From positions 1 through 64,000 of the forward strand of contig CAYJJX010000009.1 of NCBI GenBank assembly GCA_964370605.1: 64,000 nucleotides of DNA, read 5' to 3'. The notes below the pieces were generated by a model. That model was not told where the DNA came from and did no database searches. It saw nothing but the letters and a program-made list of their open reading frames with translations. Positions 8,185 to 16,326 of this stretch are shown here, one piece after another (position 1 is the stretch's first letter; each line of letters starts with the position of its first letter). The stretch is from CAYJBH01 sp964370605. GTDB lineage: Bacteria; Bacillota; Clostridia; Oscillospirales; Ruminococcaceae. Made by a program: the position numbers and the translations under genes.

Positions 8185-9411
8185 TTATCCCGCATTCGAA
8201 ATTTTTCGAGAAATACTAATACCAATTAGCGCAAACGGTAGCAGTACCGCGCCGGAAACTATCAGAATTAGCGCGATATTGACCTGTTCACCGCCCAATA
8301 TAAAACCGTATATCATCTGAGCCAGTGGCTCGAAAAAGCCGGATACGACCATTAAAAGCGCAAGCACCTTGCCTACCAGATTGTGCGGTGTTGTCTTTTG
8401 AATATAAGAGTTGCGCAGAATATAGTTCATCCCGACCGCTACCATCATCAGAAATACACACAGACAAAGAAGTATAAAAGATATCATAATTGAGTCGACC
8501 AGCAGTATAGTGCCGCATAGCGCAACAATGAGCACAACGGCAGTCAGTATCACTCCTGCATTTTTATAGGAAAACCTATGCGGAAACGTAAAGATAATTG
8601 CGCCTGCAACAAGCGTTCCACTGCTCAAAACGCCACTTGCTATGCCATAGTATTGTGATGGGAGTGCAAAGTGAATATTGACAATATAGGGCAACGCAAC
8701 CAAAACAACTGCCGCCACTACCCCACATATTCCGGATCCGATGATAAGAAAATGTAGTAGTGACTTATTGTTTTTTACTATAAACCGTATTGCATCTTTT
8801 ATCGTAGCCGCTCCACTGTCGGATCGATCCTGCTCCTGCCGCTTCGGAAGATCAATAAACATCTCGATAACCGCCGAAGCGAAGAACATAGCCGCTGCCG
8901 CATAGATTATCACAATAATATCGACTAGACCGTAGAGCAAGCCTGCGCACACCGGAGCGAAAATGCTGGACAACGAATTTATCTGTGAAATCAGCGAATT
9001 CGCCCTTGTCAACTGTTCTTTTTTTACGATGCTGACAATGCTTGATATCACACTGGGAAAGTACGCAGCGTTCATCGCCGAGAGCAGTACCTTTGCTACG
9101 ACTATTGCGGCAATGCTAAGATCGCCGCTTGCGGTTCTGAACAAGGTTAGCGCAAACACAAGGATTGCACAGGAAAGGTCCAACACAACCATTATATTGC
9201 GTTGGTTGAATTTGTCTGCCAACACTCCCCCGAGCGGAGCACATATCGCCCACGGTATGACACTAATAGCGGTCACGGTGCCAAACAGTTCCGGCGAGCC
9301 TGTTACAGTCAGAATATATAGGCCGAGCGCAAAATTCAGTGAAGAGTTAACCACCACCGAAATGATCTGCCCTACTATCAGCAAAATAAAATTTTTATTG
9401 AACAATTTCAT
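8185..9411 (-). CDS. MFS transporter (EntS/MFS_3-like exporter)
   Basis: A 408-aa major facilitator protein with about 12 hydrophobic segments. The N-terminal FILLIVGQIISVVVNSSLNF and the loop GGVLADKFNQRNIMVV match the MFS_3 branch that holds macrolide and siderophore exporters. The ATG at 9411 follows AAGG by a good distance; an upstream in-frame start lacks this. It is divergent from a TetR regulator with 132 bp between them, a classic drug-exporter arrangement, so repression by that TetR is likely. The substrate is unknown. Confidence 0.87.
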   Translation of the reverse strand: MKLFNKNFILLIVGQIISVVVNSSLNFALGLYILTVTGSPELFGTVTAISVIPWAICAPLGGVLADKFNQRNIMVVLDLSCAILVFALTLFRTASGDLSIAAIVVAKVLLSAMNAAYFPSVISSIVSIVKKEQLTRANSLISQINSLSSIFAPVCAGLLYGLVDIIVIIYAAAAMFFASAVIEMFIDLPKRQEQDRSDSGAATIKDAIRFIVKNNKSLLHFLIIGSGICGVVAAVVLVALPYIVNIHFALPSQYYGIASGVLSSGTLVAGAIIFTFPHRFSYKNAGVILTAVVLIVALCGTILLVDSIMISFILLCLCVFLMMVAVGMNYILRNSYIQKTTPHNLVGKVLALLMVVSGFFEPLAQMIYGFILGGEQVNIALILIVSGAVLLPFALIGISISRKISNAG

Positions 9412-9441
9412 AACATTTACCTTGTATTCGCTTTCTGATAT

Positions 9442-9454
9442 TAGTATAATACTA
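9442..9454. promoter_or_regulatory. Palindromic operator candidate, MFS/tetR intergenic
   Basis: TAGTAT-A-ATACTA is a perfect 6-bp inverted repeat about one base, 31-43 bases upstream of the MFS start. It lies where the MFS promoter should be and between a regulator and its presumed target. Binding by the adjacent TetR protein is inferred. Confidence 0.4.
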
Positions 9455-9543
9455 TCAAGGATCAAAAACTATAGTTAATTATTGTATATGTGTTAAATAA
9501 TAGACACTTGACCATAAATTGACCTGTAAAACAAGGAGATGCA

Positions 9544-10095
9544 ATGGCAGACAGACGAAAAATCCGCAGTGATAGAGAAATTAGGCGAGTTTTTTTAGCA
9601 TTATTGCAAAAGAAGGGGATCGAGCGTATCACCGTCAAAGAAATCACGGACGGAGCCGACATCGGCAGATCGACATTCTATCTTCATTATCACGATGTCT
9701 ACGAGCTATACGAAACAATTGAGCGAGAGACGCTGAATGACCTTTACGTTATCTTTTGCGATAAAAGGGGCGCAACTGCTCAGGAGGTGATCTTGAACCG
9801 CGTCACCGCCAGCATCGACTATATCTATGATAATATCGAACTGATTCGGCTCATTTTTTCTTCTTACGGATCGTTGCACAAGCTTCAACAGTACTGCGCG
9901 AAATATCTGTTCGCCGATTATTACCTAGACAACAAAGAAGCATATGGAATTATTGAAACCAATTTTATCGCTTGGGGCGTCGTAGGCGTGCTTGAATCAT
10001 GGGTTGGCAACGATAGCAAAATCGAAAAAACTCAGCTTGCCGATATCTTAATAAAAATACTGACCGGTTTTACTGCGTCGTCGCTCTCCAATTGA
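9544..10095 (+). CDS. TetR/AcrR family transcriptional regulator
   Basis: A 183-aa one-component repressor. The N-terminal helix-turn-helix reads ITVKEITDGADIGRSTFYLHY (residues about 27-47), characteristic of the family. The rest is an all-helical ligand and dimerisation domain without a recognisable specificity. AAGGAG lies five bases before the ATG. It is transcribed away from the MFS exporter and probably represses it and itself through the shared intergenic region. Confidence 0.92.
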   Translation: MADRRKIRSDREIRRVFLALLQKKGIERITVKEITDGADIGRSTFYLHYHDVYELYETIERETLNDLYVIFCDKRGATAQEVILNRVTASIDYIYDNIELIRLIFSSYGSLHKLQQYCAKYLFADYYLDNKEAYGIIETNFIAWGVVGVLESWVGNDSKIEKTQLADILIKILTGFTASSLSN

Positions 10096-10212
10096 GCAAA
10101 ACATGTTTGACGACACAGGAACAACTTCACAGTTAAAAGGAACACGTATAACGGCATGACATTTGACAAAACTTCAGTATGTACCATGAAATCTTACCTG
10201 CAATTTCATCTC

Positions 10213-10255
10213 AAAAAAGCAGCGACGCCAACCTGATAGGTCGACATTGCTGCCT
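10213..10255 (-). terminator. Intrinsic terminator after the PHP gene
   Basis: On the minus strand a GGCAGC...GCTGC stem with an inner GACC/GGTT pairing is followed by six U residues. It sits 13 bases past the PHP gene stop, in the convergent gap with tetR. Confidence 0.7.
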
Positions 10256-10267
10256 TATTATTTTTGA

Positions 10268-11083
10268 TTAAAGTGGGTACATTACCGGCTTGCGCTTTTC
10301 ATAATAAACCGCCTCGGCAAAGCCTATTCTTTTGAGCATCTCGCTTCCTTCGGCAATACCGCTTCCGACCTCTTTGTCCAGATGGGCATCACTGCCAAGA
10401 GTAACCAATCGCCCTCCGAGCTCGTGATAAAGTCGGAAAATCGGCTCGTTTGGAAGTGTGATCCCTATTGGCTGCCTGAGTCCGGAAGTGTTGCACTCCA
10501 GTGCCATCTCTTTTTTGATCATCAGACGGAATAGTTCCTCGATGCGATCATAGTATTTTGTGATGTCGCACTCAACTCCTTCGCGCAAAAAGTAGCGAAG
10601 TGGATATGTCAAATGCCCAAGAACATCGCCAAGCTCTTGATTCACCATCACGATAAGGTCATCAAAATAGCGCCGCATGAGCAATTCGCCCTCTTCAAGA
10701 AACCGTTCTCTTTTCAGAAAATAGAAATCGGCGGCATCATATGTGATGTGCTGTGACATTATAATATGGTCATAATCGTGGCGCTGTGCCACCTTTGTGG
10801 CGACATCGGGAAAATGCGGCGACTGGCCGAGTTCGGTGCCGACCATTACGCTCACGCCCGCTTCTTGTGACACCGCCCTGATGGCATGTACCGAATCGAC
10901 AGAAAAGTCAACCTCTTGCCAAAAATCAGCTTTTTCACTGAATTCGGTATCACAGTGATCGGTGAGGCAGATGACCGAAACACCATTTTCCAAGGCCGCA
11001 CGGCAGAGCATACTCAACTCGGACGATCCGTCGTGGCTTATTATACTGTGGATATGAGTGTCGGCAACTATTTTTTGTCCCAT
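10268..11083 (-). CDS. PHP-domain phosphoesterase (histidinol-phosphatase-like)
   Basis: A 271-aa metal-dependent PHP protein. The ligands are visible as ADTHIHS near the start, LTDHCD, SQHITY and the C-terminal GSDAHLD, in the order found in HisK-type histidinol phosphatases. Substrate is not certain, since related PHP proteins act on other phosphate esters and no his operon is present. The ATG at 11083 has AGGAG six bases upstream, overlapping the ThuA-like gene stop, so the two genes are probably one transcript. Confidence 0.85.
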   Translation of the reverse strand: MGQKIVADTHIHSIISHDGSSELSMLCRAALENGVSVICLTDHCDTEFSEKADFWQEVDFSVDSVHAIRAVSQEAGVSVMVGTELGQSPHFPDVATKVAQRHDYDHIIMSQHITYDAADFYFLKRERFLEEGELLMRRYFDDLIVMVNQELGDVLGHLTYPLRYFLREGVECDITKYYDRIEELFRLMIKKEMALECNTSGLRQPIGITLPNEPIFRLYHELGGRLVTLGSDAHLDKEVGSGIAEGSEMLKRIGFAEAVYYEKRKPVMYPL

Positions 11084-11092
11084 CAATTTCTC

Positions 11093-11836
11093 CTAGACTT
11101 TGCGCAGTTCTTCCAGAGTCACTGCGATATTCGGGCTGGAAAATTCTTTTCTCCATATTGTCGGATTCGCCCATTTAACCGCATTCTGAATTATTTTCCG
11201 TACGTGTACATTGTGGAAAGCGGAGTTGGTTTCATGGCCGGGTTGAAAATAAAATATCTTGCCATACCCTCTTGTCCAGGTGCAACCACTTCGGAAAACC
11301 TCGCCAATGTCAAACCACCCTTGAAACACGACCGATTCCGGCTTTGGTATATCGAAATATTCACCATAACACTCATCGATTCCAACCTCGAAGTGTGGCG
11401 GAATACCGTCAGCAATCGGATGGGTTGGGTCGGTGCAGAAGATGCGTTCATATGTCTCGTTTCGCCATCTCAGATCACAGGTGGTGCCCATCAGCAGTTT
11501 GAACGGTTTGCTGTAATGTCCGGAGTGGAGAACAATCAACCCCATTCCTTTGAGCACGCGGTTTTGAACCTTTACGGCGAGCTCGTCTGTCACCTTGGCG
11601 TGGGCCGCATGCCCCCACCATATCATAACATCGGTGTCTTCCAGCAATTCATCCGGCAAACCTTGCTCCGGTTGGTCCAGTGTCGCTGTGCGCACCAGCA
11701 CCTCATCGCCCATTTCTTTAACTATATCGGCTACGGTGTTGTGCAGGCCATTTGGATGGATTTTCCCCATAACGGGTGCTACTTTTTCGTCAAATTCATG
11801 AACATTTTCGTTCCATACGGTAACCTTGATCATCAT
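11093..11836 (-). CDS. ThuA-like domain protein (trehalose utilisation family)
   Basis: A 247-aa protein with the glutamine-amidotransferase-like fold of ThuA (WWGHAAH near residue 75, VLHSGHYSKPFK near residue 100, and a Trp/Phe-rich YGKIFYFQPGHE segment). Family members occur in carbohydrate loci, and some are linked to 3-keto-sugar or trehalose metabolism; biochemical roles are mostly unproven. Two adjacent ATGs (11836 and 11833) follow GAAAGGAAGG, and either may be used. It precedes the PHP gene by about 9 bases. Confidence 0.82.
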   Translation of the reverse strand: MMIKVTVWNENVHEFDEKVAPVMGKIHPNGLHNTVADIVKEMGDEVLVRTATLDQPEQGLPDELLEDTDVMIWWGHAAHAKVTDELAVKVQNRVLKGMGLIVLHSGHYSKPFKLLMGTTCDLRWRNETYERIFCTDPTHPIADGIPPHFEVGIDECYGEYFDIPKPESVVFQGWFDIGEVFRSGCTWTRGYGKIFYFQPGHETNSAFHNVHVRKIIQNAVKWANPTIWRKEFSSPNIAVTLEELRKV

Positions 11837-11880
11837 CCTTCCTTTCTTTTCCTCAATTGTTATCTTCTAAAAAAACTTCT

Positions 11881-11923
11881 AAAAAAACAGCCGAACCAAA
11901 ATCTATCGAAAGATAATGGTTCG
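11881..11923 (-). terminator. Intrinsic terminator after greA
   Basis: On the minus strand CGAACCA pairs with TGGTTCG around an inner GATA/TATC stem, then CTGTTTTTTTAG gives the U-tract. It begins about 20 bases past the greA stop and separates greA from the ThuA-like gene. Confidence 0.85.
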
Positions 11924-11943
11924 ACCGATGAGAATTATTGTTA

Positions 11944-12426
11944 TCAGTGCTTTTGACGCGATATTTCCAAAACCTTATAGGTTAATTTTGCGCCACTGGG
12001 TACGGTCACTTCAACCTCTTCACCCACCTTTTTTTGCAAAAGGGCACTGCCGACAGGTGATTCGTCCGAAATGCGACCCTTTGTAGGGTCTGCCTCGAGC
12101 GAGCCGACGATATCATAATCATCCTCGTCGCCGTCACTGTCAACAATCTTCACATGACAACCAATTGCTACCGTCTCAAAAGTCAGATCCGACTCGTCGA
12201 TTTCGCTGGCGTTTTTCAGCATGCTTTCCAGTTGGATTATGCGACTTTCAATAAAACCTTGTTCATTCTTAGCTTCATCATATTCGCTATTCTCCGACAG
12301 GTCACCAAACGATCTCGCTACTTTTATCTTTTCCGCAACTTCTTTGCGCTTGACGGTACGCAGATCTTCCAGCTCGTGTTCTAAGGCTATCAATCGTTCA
12401 TGTGATAGCACAATTTTCTTGCTCAA
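11944..12426 (-). CDS. greA: Transcription elongation factor GreA
   Basis: Rescues backtracked RNA polymerase by inserting its coiled coil in the secondary channel and stimulating transcript cleavage. The 160-aa protein has the N-terminal coiled coil (residues about 1-75) with the acidic tip in SFGDLSENSEYDEAKNEQ and the C-terminal FKBP-like domain with DESPVGSALL. It is monocistronic, with its own consensus promoter overlapping the glgA stop and its own terminator. Confidence 0.96.
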   Translation of the reverse strand: MSKKIVLSHERLIALEHELEDLRTVKRKEVAEKIKVARSFGDLSENSEYDEAKNEQGFIESRIIQLESMLKNASEIDESDLTFETVAIGCHVKIVDSDGDEDDYDIVGSLEADPTKGRISDESPVGSALLQKKVGEEVEVTVPSGAKLTYKVLEISRQKH

Positions 12427-12484
12427 TACCGATACCCCCGATTAAATATTTCAGTATAACTACTGCTTATAATAACAGTATGTA

Positions 12485-12513
12485 ATTATACTATAAAATA
12501 TTTGCATTGTCAA
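12485..12513 (-). promoter_or_regulatory. Consensus sigma-A promoter of greA
   Basis: TTGACA, 17-base spacer, TATAAT on the minus strand. The -35 box overlaps the glgA stop codon, and the expected start leaves a leader of about 50 bases before greA. Confidence 0.88.
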
Positions 12514-13931
12514 GAGTTTTTTAGTGACTGATACAATTCTTTGTATTTTGTCGCAGACGCTTCCCAAGAAAAATCACAATTAAGACACCGGAGCACTAGC
12601 TCTTTCCAAGCCTTTTTATCTTCATAGAGTGCCTTTGCCCTCATGCAACAATCATACATCTCATGTGCATTATAGTTGCAGAAGGTATAACCATTGCCTT
12701 CGCCGGAGCCATTGTCTACGATGGAATCGTTGAGACCGCCTGTCTCACGCACAATCGGAACGGTACCGTATCTAGCCGAAATCATCTGTGAAAGACCGCA
12801 CGGCTCAGATTTTGATGGCATCAAAAACATGTCCGCACCGGCATATATCTTATGAGCAAGATCCGGCACAAACCCGAGGTAGACGCCGACTTTTCCATAA
12901 TTTTGTTCTGCCAGATAGTTGAAAAACGCCTCATAATTGCAGTCACCACTGCCGAGTATCACGAGTGAACAGCCGTCGTCGATAATTTTTTGCGCCATGT
13001 GCTGAACAAGGTCGATTCCTTTATGTGTCACAAGCCTTGTCACCATGGCAACAATGGGACGTTTTGAGTCGAGATTGAAATAATCGCAAAGTGCTTTTTT
13101 GCACGAAGCTTTGCCTTTTACGAATGCTTTTGCACTGTAATTCGCCGCGATGTGCGTGTCGGTGGCGGGATTATATGTCTCGGTGTCGATGCCGTTCAAG
13201 ATGCCGGACAGCACATGCTGTCTGCCTTTGAGCACCGGATCGAGCCCATAGGAAAACCAGTTGTAAAGGATTTCTTCCGAATAGGTCGGAGAGACGGTGC
13301 TGATTCGATCGGAAGTTTCCAGCGCACCCTTCATATAGTTCAGCGCATTGTCATATTCTAAAATATGTCGCTCCCAATCGCCCATGCCAAGGATTTCACC
13401 CAGCAGATTCATTCCAAATTTGCCCTGATATTGAATATTATGGATGGTAAAAAGAGTTTTAATAGGATCGGTCTTCGGGTTACCGTTGTAGTTGGTGCGA
13501 AGCAGGACAGGCACAAGAGCGGTCTGCCAATCGTTGAGGTGCATGACGTCCGGTGCAAAGTCGATATAAAAAAGCATCTCGACAATCGCTTTGGAGAAGA
13601 ATGCAAATCGCTCACAGTCATCAAGATAGCCATACAGCCCTTCTTGACGATGAAAATAAAATTGGTTATCGAGGAAATAATAGGTGACACTTCCGCGCTT
13701 GAGCGTGAAGATTCCGCAGTACTGTCTGCGCCACGCAAGGTCGACATAGAAGTTGCAAAGATAGGTCAACTCATCTCGGTAACGATCCGCCACAACTCCG
13801 TAGAGCGGAAGAACGACTCGACACTCATGTTCTTCGTCATTTATCGCCGACGGTAGGCTGCCGGAAACGTCACCAAGGCCACCCGAAACGGCAAATGGGT
13901 ACGCCTCAGACGTACAATACAATATATTCAT
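12510..13931 (-). CDS. glgA: Glycogen synthase (ADP-glucose, GT5)
   Basis: Extends alpha-1,4-glucan chains from ADP-glucose. The 473-aa protein has the GT5 two-Rossmann layout, with the C-terminal signature KSEPCGLSQMISARYGTVP that holds the key Glu and the following RETGGL. The N-terminal glycine loop reads FAVSGGLGDV. Position 15, Lys in the E. coli KTGGL motif that contacts ADP-glucose, is Val here. Other active-site segments look intact, so activity is still expected, perhaps with altered donor affinity. AGGGGG lies ten bases before the ATG. It is the last gene of the glg operon. Confidence 0.92.
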   Translation of the reverse strand: MNILYCTSEAYPFAVSGGLGDVSGSLPSAINDEEHECRVVLPLYGVVADRYRDELTYLCNFYVDLAWRRQYCGIFTLKRGSVTYYFLDNQFYFHRQEGLYGYLDDCERFAFFSKAIVEMLFYIDFAPDVMHLNDWQTALVPVLLRTNYNGNPKTDPIKTLFTIHNIQYQGKFGMNLLGEILGMGDWERHILEYDNALNYMKGALETSDRISTVSPTYSEEILYNWFSYGLDPVLKGRQHVLSGILNGIDTETYNPATDTHIAANYSAKAFVKGKASCKKALCDYFNLDSKRPIVAMVTRLVTHKGIDLVQHMAQKIIDDGCSLVILGSGDCNYEAFFNYLAEQNYGKVGVYLGFVPDLAHKIYAGADMFLMPSKSEPCGLSQMISARYGTVPIVRETGGLNDSIVDNGSGEGNGYTFCNYNAHEMYDCCMRAKALYEDKKAWKELVLRCLNCDFSWEASATKYKELYQSLKNS

Positions 13932-13975
13932 AAATCAAAACCCCCTATTTTGTTATGCCGATTAGATGACGAAAA

Positions 13976-15094
13976 TCAAACTCTCTCGCCCTTTTTAATA
14001 TAGATAGGATAATTGCCGGAACCTTTAAGGCTCGAGTCTTTTGTGATGACAACCTCCTTATCGGTGATAACCATGTCCATCTCAACACCAGCTTCCACCA
14101 CCGTGTCCTGCATCAACACACAGTTGCGCACGACAGCACCTTTTTCAACGCGTACACCGCGGAATAAAACGCAGTTTTCCACCGTACCCGCAATAAGCGA
14201 GCCGTCCGCTATGATAGAATTTTTTACCTTGCTGTCCACCGTGTACCGAACCGGTGCATCGTCACGAATTTTTGTGTATATCGGCTGTTTCGACGGGAAA
14301 AGCATCTCCATGTTTCCGGCAGTCAACAATGCCATTGTAGCACGATAGTAGCTTTTTCGATCGGTGATGAACTCAAGAAAGCCCTTGTACTCATAGCCTT
14401 TAATGTTGAGTTTTTCAAGATTTGCGCTCAGTATATCTTTTTCAAAGGAAGTCTTGTTGCGTATGTGCGCCTGCTTAACAAGATCACAAAGCAACGTACG
14501 CTTGACCACATAGATCGACAGCGAGACGTTCCGTTCTTCTTTGCTATAATCATTGCAAAGCATTTCGGTGCACCGTCCATCAGAGTCAATCTCAAATGTG
14601 ACATTATCCAGCTCCATCTCGGGTGGGATATTGCGCTTGGCATAGACCACCGAAATATCGGCACCGCTGTGACGATGTGCGGAAAATAGTTCGCGATAGT
14701 CGATATTTGCAACAATATTGCAGTCGGCCATAACGACAAATTCTTCGTTTGCACGGATCAACACGCCCATGATGCTGTTGAGCGCGTCAATCTTGTCGAC
14801 GTGGAGATGCTGCCCTCCAAAGTAGGGCGGGAATATCTTTATGCCGCCGTTTTTTGAGGCAAAATCCCATTCACGTCCACTTCCGATGTGATCCATCAGA
14901 CTGACATAGTTTCGGTTAACGATCATAGAGCAAGGCTCAACTCCTGCGACCGAAAGGCCGGACAATGGAAAGTCGACCAAGCGATATCTTCCACCGAAAG
15001 GAATTGCGGCGGGTGCTCGTCCGGTAGTCAACTCGCCAAGCACCGAATCATGACTGTTCGGGAACAGTACCCCGATAGCTTTTGAATTTATCAT
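13976..15094 (-). CDS. glgD: Glucose-1-phosphate adenylyltransferase, GlgD subunit
   Basis: Non-catalytic or regulatory partner of GlgC in the hetero-oligomeric ADP-glucose pyrophosphorylase of Bacillota. The 372-aa protein keeps the nucleotidyltransferase fold (PFGGRYRLVDFPLSG, residues about 33-47) and the C-terminal left-handed beta helix, but its N-terminal loop (VLFPNSHDSVLGELTTGR) lacks the GGxGxRL pyrophosphorylase motif of GlgC, as usual for GlgD. The ATG overlaps the glgC stop by four bases (ATGA), indicating translational coupling and a balanced GlgC:GlgD ratio. Confidence 0.94.
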   Translation of the reverse strand: MINSKAIGVLFPNSHDSVLGELTTGRAPAAIPFGGRYRLVDFPLSGLSVAGVEPCSMIVNRNYVSLMDHIGSGREWDFASKNGGIKIFPPYFGGQHLHVDKIDALNSIMGVLIRANEEFVVMADCNIVANIDYRELFSAHRHSGADISVVYAKRNIPPEMELDNVTFEIDSDGRCTEMLCNDYSKEERNVSLSIYVVKRTLLCDLVKQAHIRNKTSFEKDILSANLEKLNIKGYEYKGFLEFITDRKSYYRATMALLTAGNMEMLFPSKQPIYTKIRDDAPVRYTVDSKVKNSIIADGSLIAGTVENCVLFRGVRVEKGAVVRNCVLMQDTVVEAGVEMDMVITDKEVVITKDSSLKGSGNYPIYIKKGERV

Positions 15095-16308
15095 ATGCTT
15101 ACGACCGCTCCTTTCTCAACATCTTGTTCCACCATAACCTTCGGGCCGATTGTTGCACCTTCGCCGATGGTTATTCCCTCACCGAGTACATTAATGCCCC
15201 ATCCCTCGGTGCTGGTGAGATTTTCCGGTCTCTCGCCGACATGTGCGCCTTTTTTGATGACAACGTCTTCTGCCACGATGGAATAGTGCACCTCGGCACC
15301 CTCCTCAATGACGGCGCCCGGCATGATAATGCTGTCGCGTACAACCGCACCTTTTCCAACTTTCACGCCTGCAAAAAGCACCGAAAAATCGACATAGCCG
15401 TCCACCTGGCAACCTTCTGTAATCATAGAGTTTTCCACCACTGCATTGTCTAAAATATGGTGGGGCGGAAGACCCGGATTTCGAGAATATATGCGCCAGT
15501 TCTTATCCCAGACGTCCAGCTCAACATTGGGGTTCAAGAGATCCATATTCGCCTCCCAGAGGCTCTCGATAGTACCGACATCTTTCCAGTAGTGATCAAA
15601 CGCATAGGCATACAACCCCTGCGCATCATCCAGCATCATCGGTATGATGTTCTTACCGAAATCGTTGGATGAACCTTTTTGCAGCTCGTCCTGCTCAAGG
15701 TAATGTTTGAGACGCTTCCAGCTAAATATGTACACGCCCATCGAGGCAAGCGTAGATTCAGAGTTCTGTGGTTTTTCTTCGAATTTTGTGATTTTTGAAT
15801 CTTCGTCTACCGTCATGATGCCGAAACGCTTTGTCTCCTCCTGCGAGACATTGAGCACGGCTATAGTACAGTCGGCATTTTTTTCTTTGTGGTAGTCCAG
15901 CATCTTGGAGTAATCCATCTTATAGATATGGTCGCCCGAAAGAATCAGCACATACTCCGGATCGTACTTGCTGATAAAGTCTATATTTTGATAGATAGCA
16001 TTTGCAGTTCCTCTGTACCAGTCGGAGCCGCTCGCCTTTTGATATGGCGACAACACATGTACACCTCCGTAGAGTCGATCAAGATTCCACGGTTGACCAT
16101 TCCCGATATACTCATTGAGCACAAGCGGTTGATACTGTGTGAGTACACCGACAGTGTCGATACCACTGTTAATACAATTTGATAGAGGGAAGTCGATGAT
16201 TCGATACTTCCCACCAAACGGTACCGCCGGTTTAGCCAACTTTTTTGTCAATGTGTAAAGTCTGCTCCCCTGTCCCCCTGCAAGTAGCATGGCAACGCAT
16301 TCTTTCAC
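15091..16308 (-). CDS. glgC: Glucose-1-phosphate adenylyltransferase (ADP-glucose pyrophosphorylase)
   Basis: Makes ADP-glucose from glucose-1-phosphate and ATP, the committed step of glycogen synthesis. The 405-aa protein has LLAGGQGSRLYTLTKKLAKPAV at the start (a complete pyrophosphorylase loop), the substrate motif FEEKP, HYWKDVGTIESLWEAN, and a beta-helical C-terminus. It lies between the glgB-like gene and glgD, overlapping glgD by four bases. Confidence 0.96.
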   Translation of the reverse strand: MKECVAMLLAGGQGSRLYTLTKKLAKPAVPFGGKYRIIDFPLSNCINSGIDTVGVLTQYQPLVLNEYIGNGQPWNLDRLYGGVHVLSPYQKASGSDWYRGTANAIYQNIDFISKYDPEYVLILSGDHIYKMDYSKMLDYHKEKNADCTIAVLNVSQEETKRFGIMTVDEDSKITKFEEKPQNSESTLASMGVYIFSWKRLKHYLEQDELQKGSSNDFGKNIIPMMLDDAQGLYAYAFDHYWKDVGTIESLWEANMDLLNPNVELDVWDKNWRIYSRNPGLPPHHILDNAVVENSMITEGCQVDGYVDFSVLFAGVKVGKGAVVRDSIIMPGAVIEEGAEVHYSIVAEDVVIKKGAHVGERPENLTSTEGWGINVLGEGITIGEGATIGPKVMVEQDVEKGAVVSI

Positions 16309-16326
16309 TTCTTTCCCCTTTCTAAA

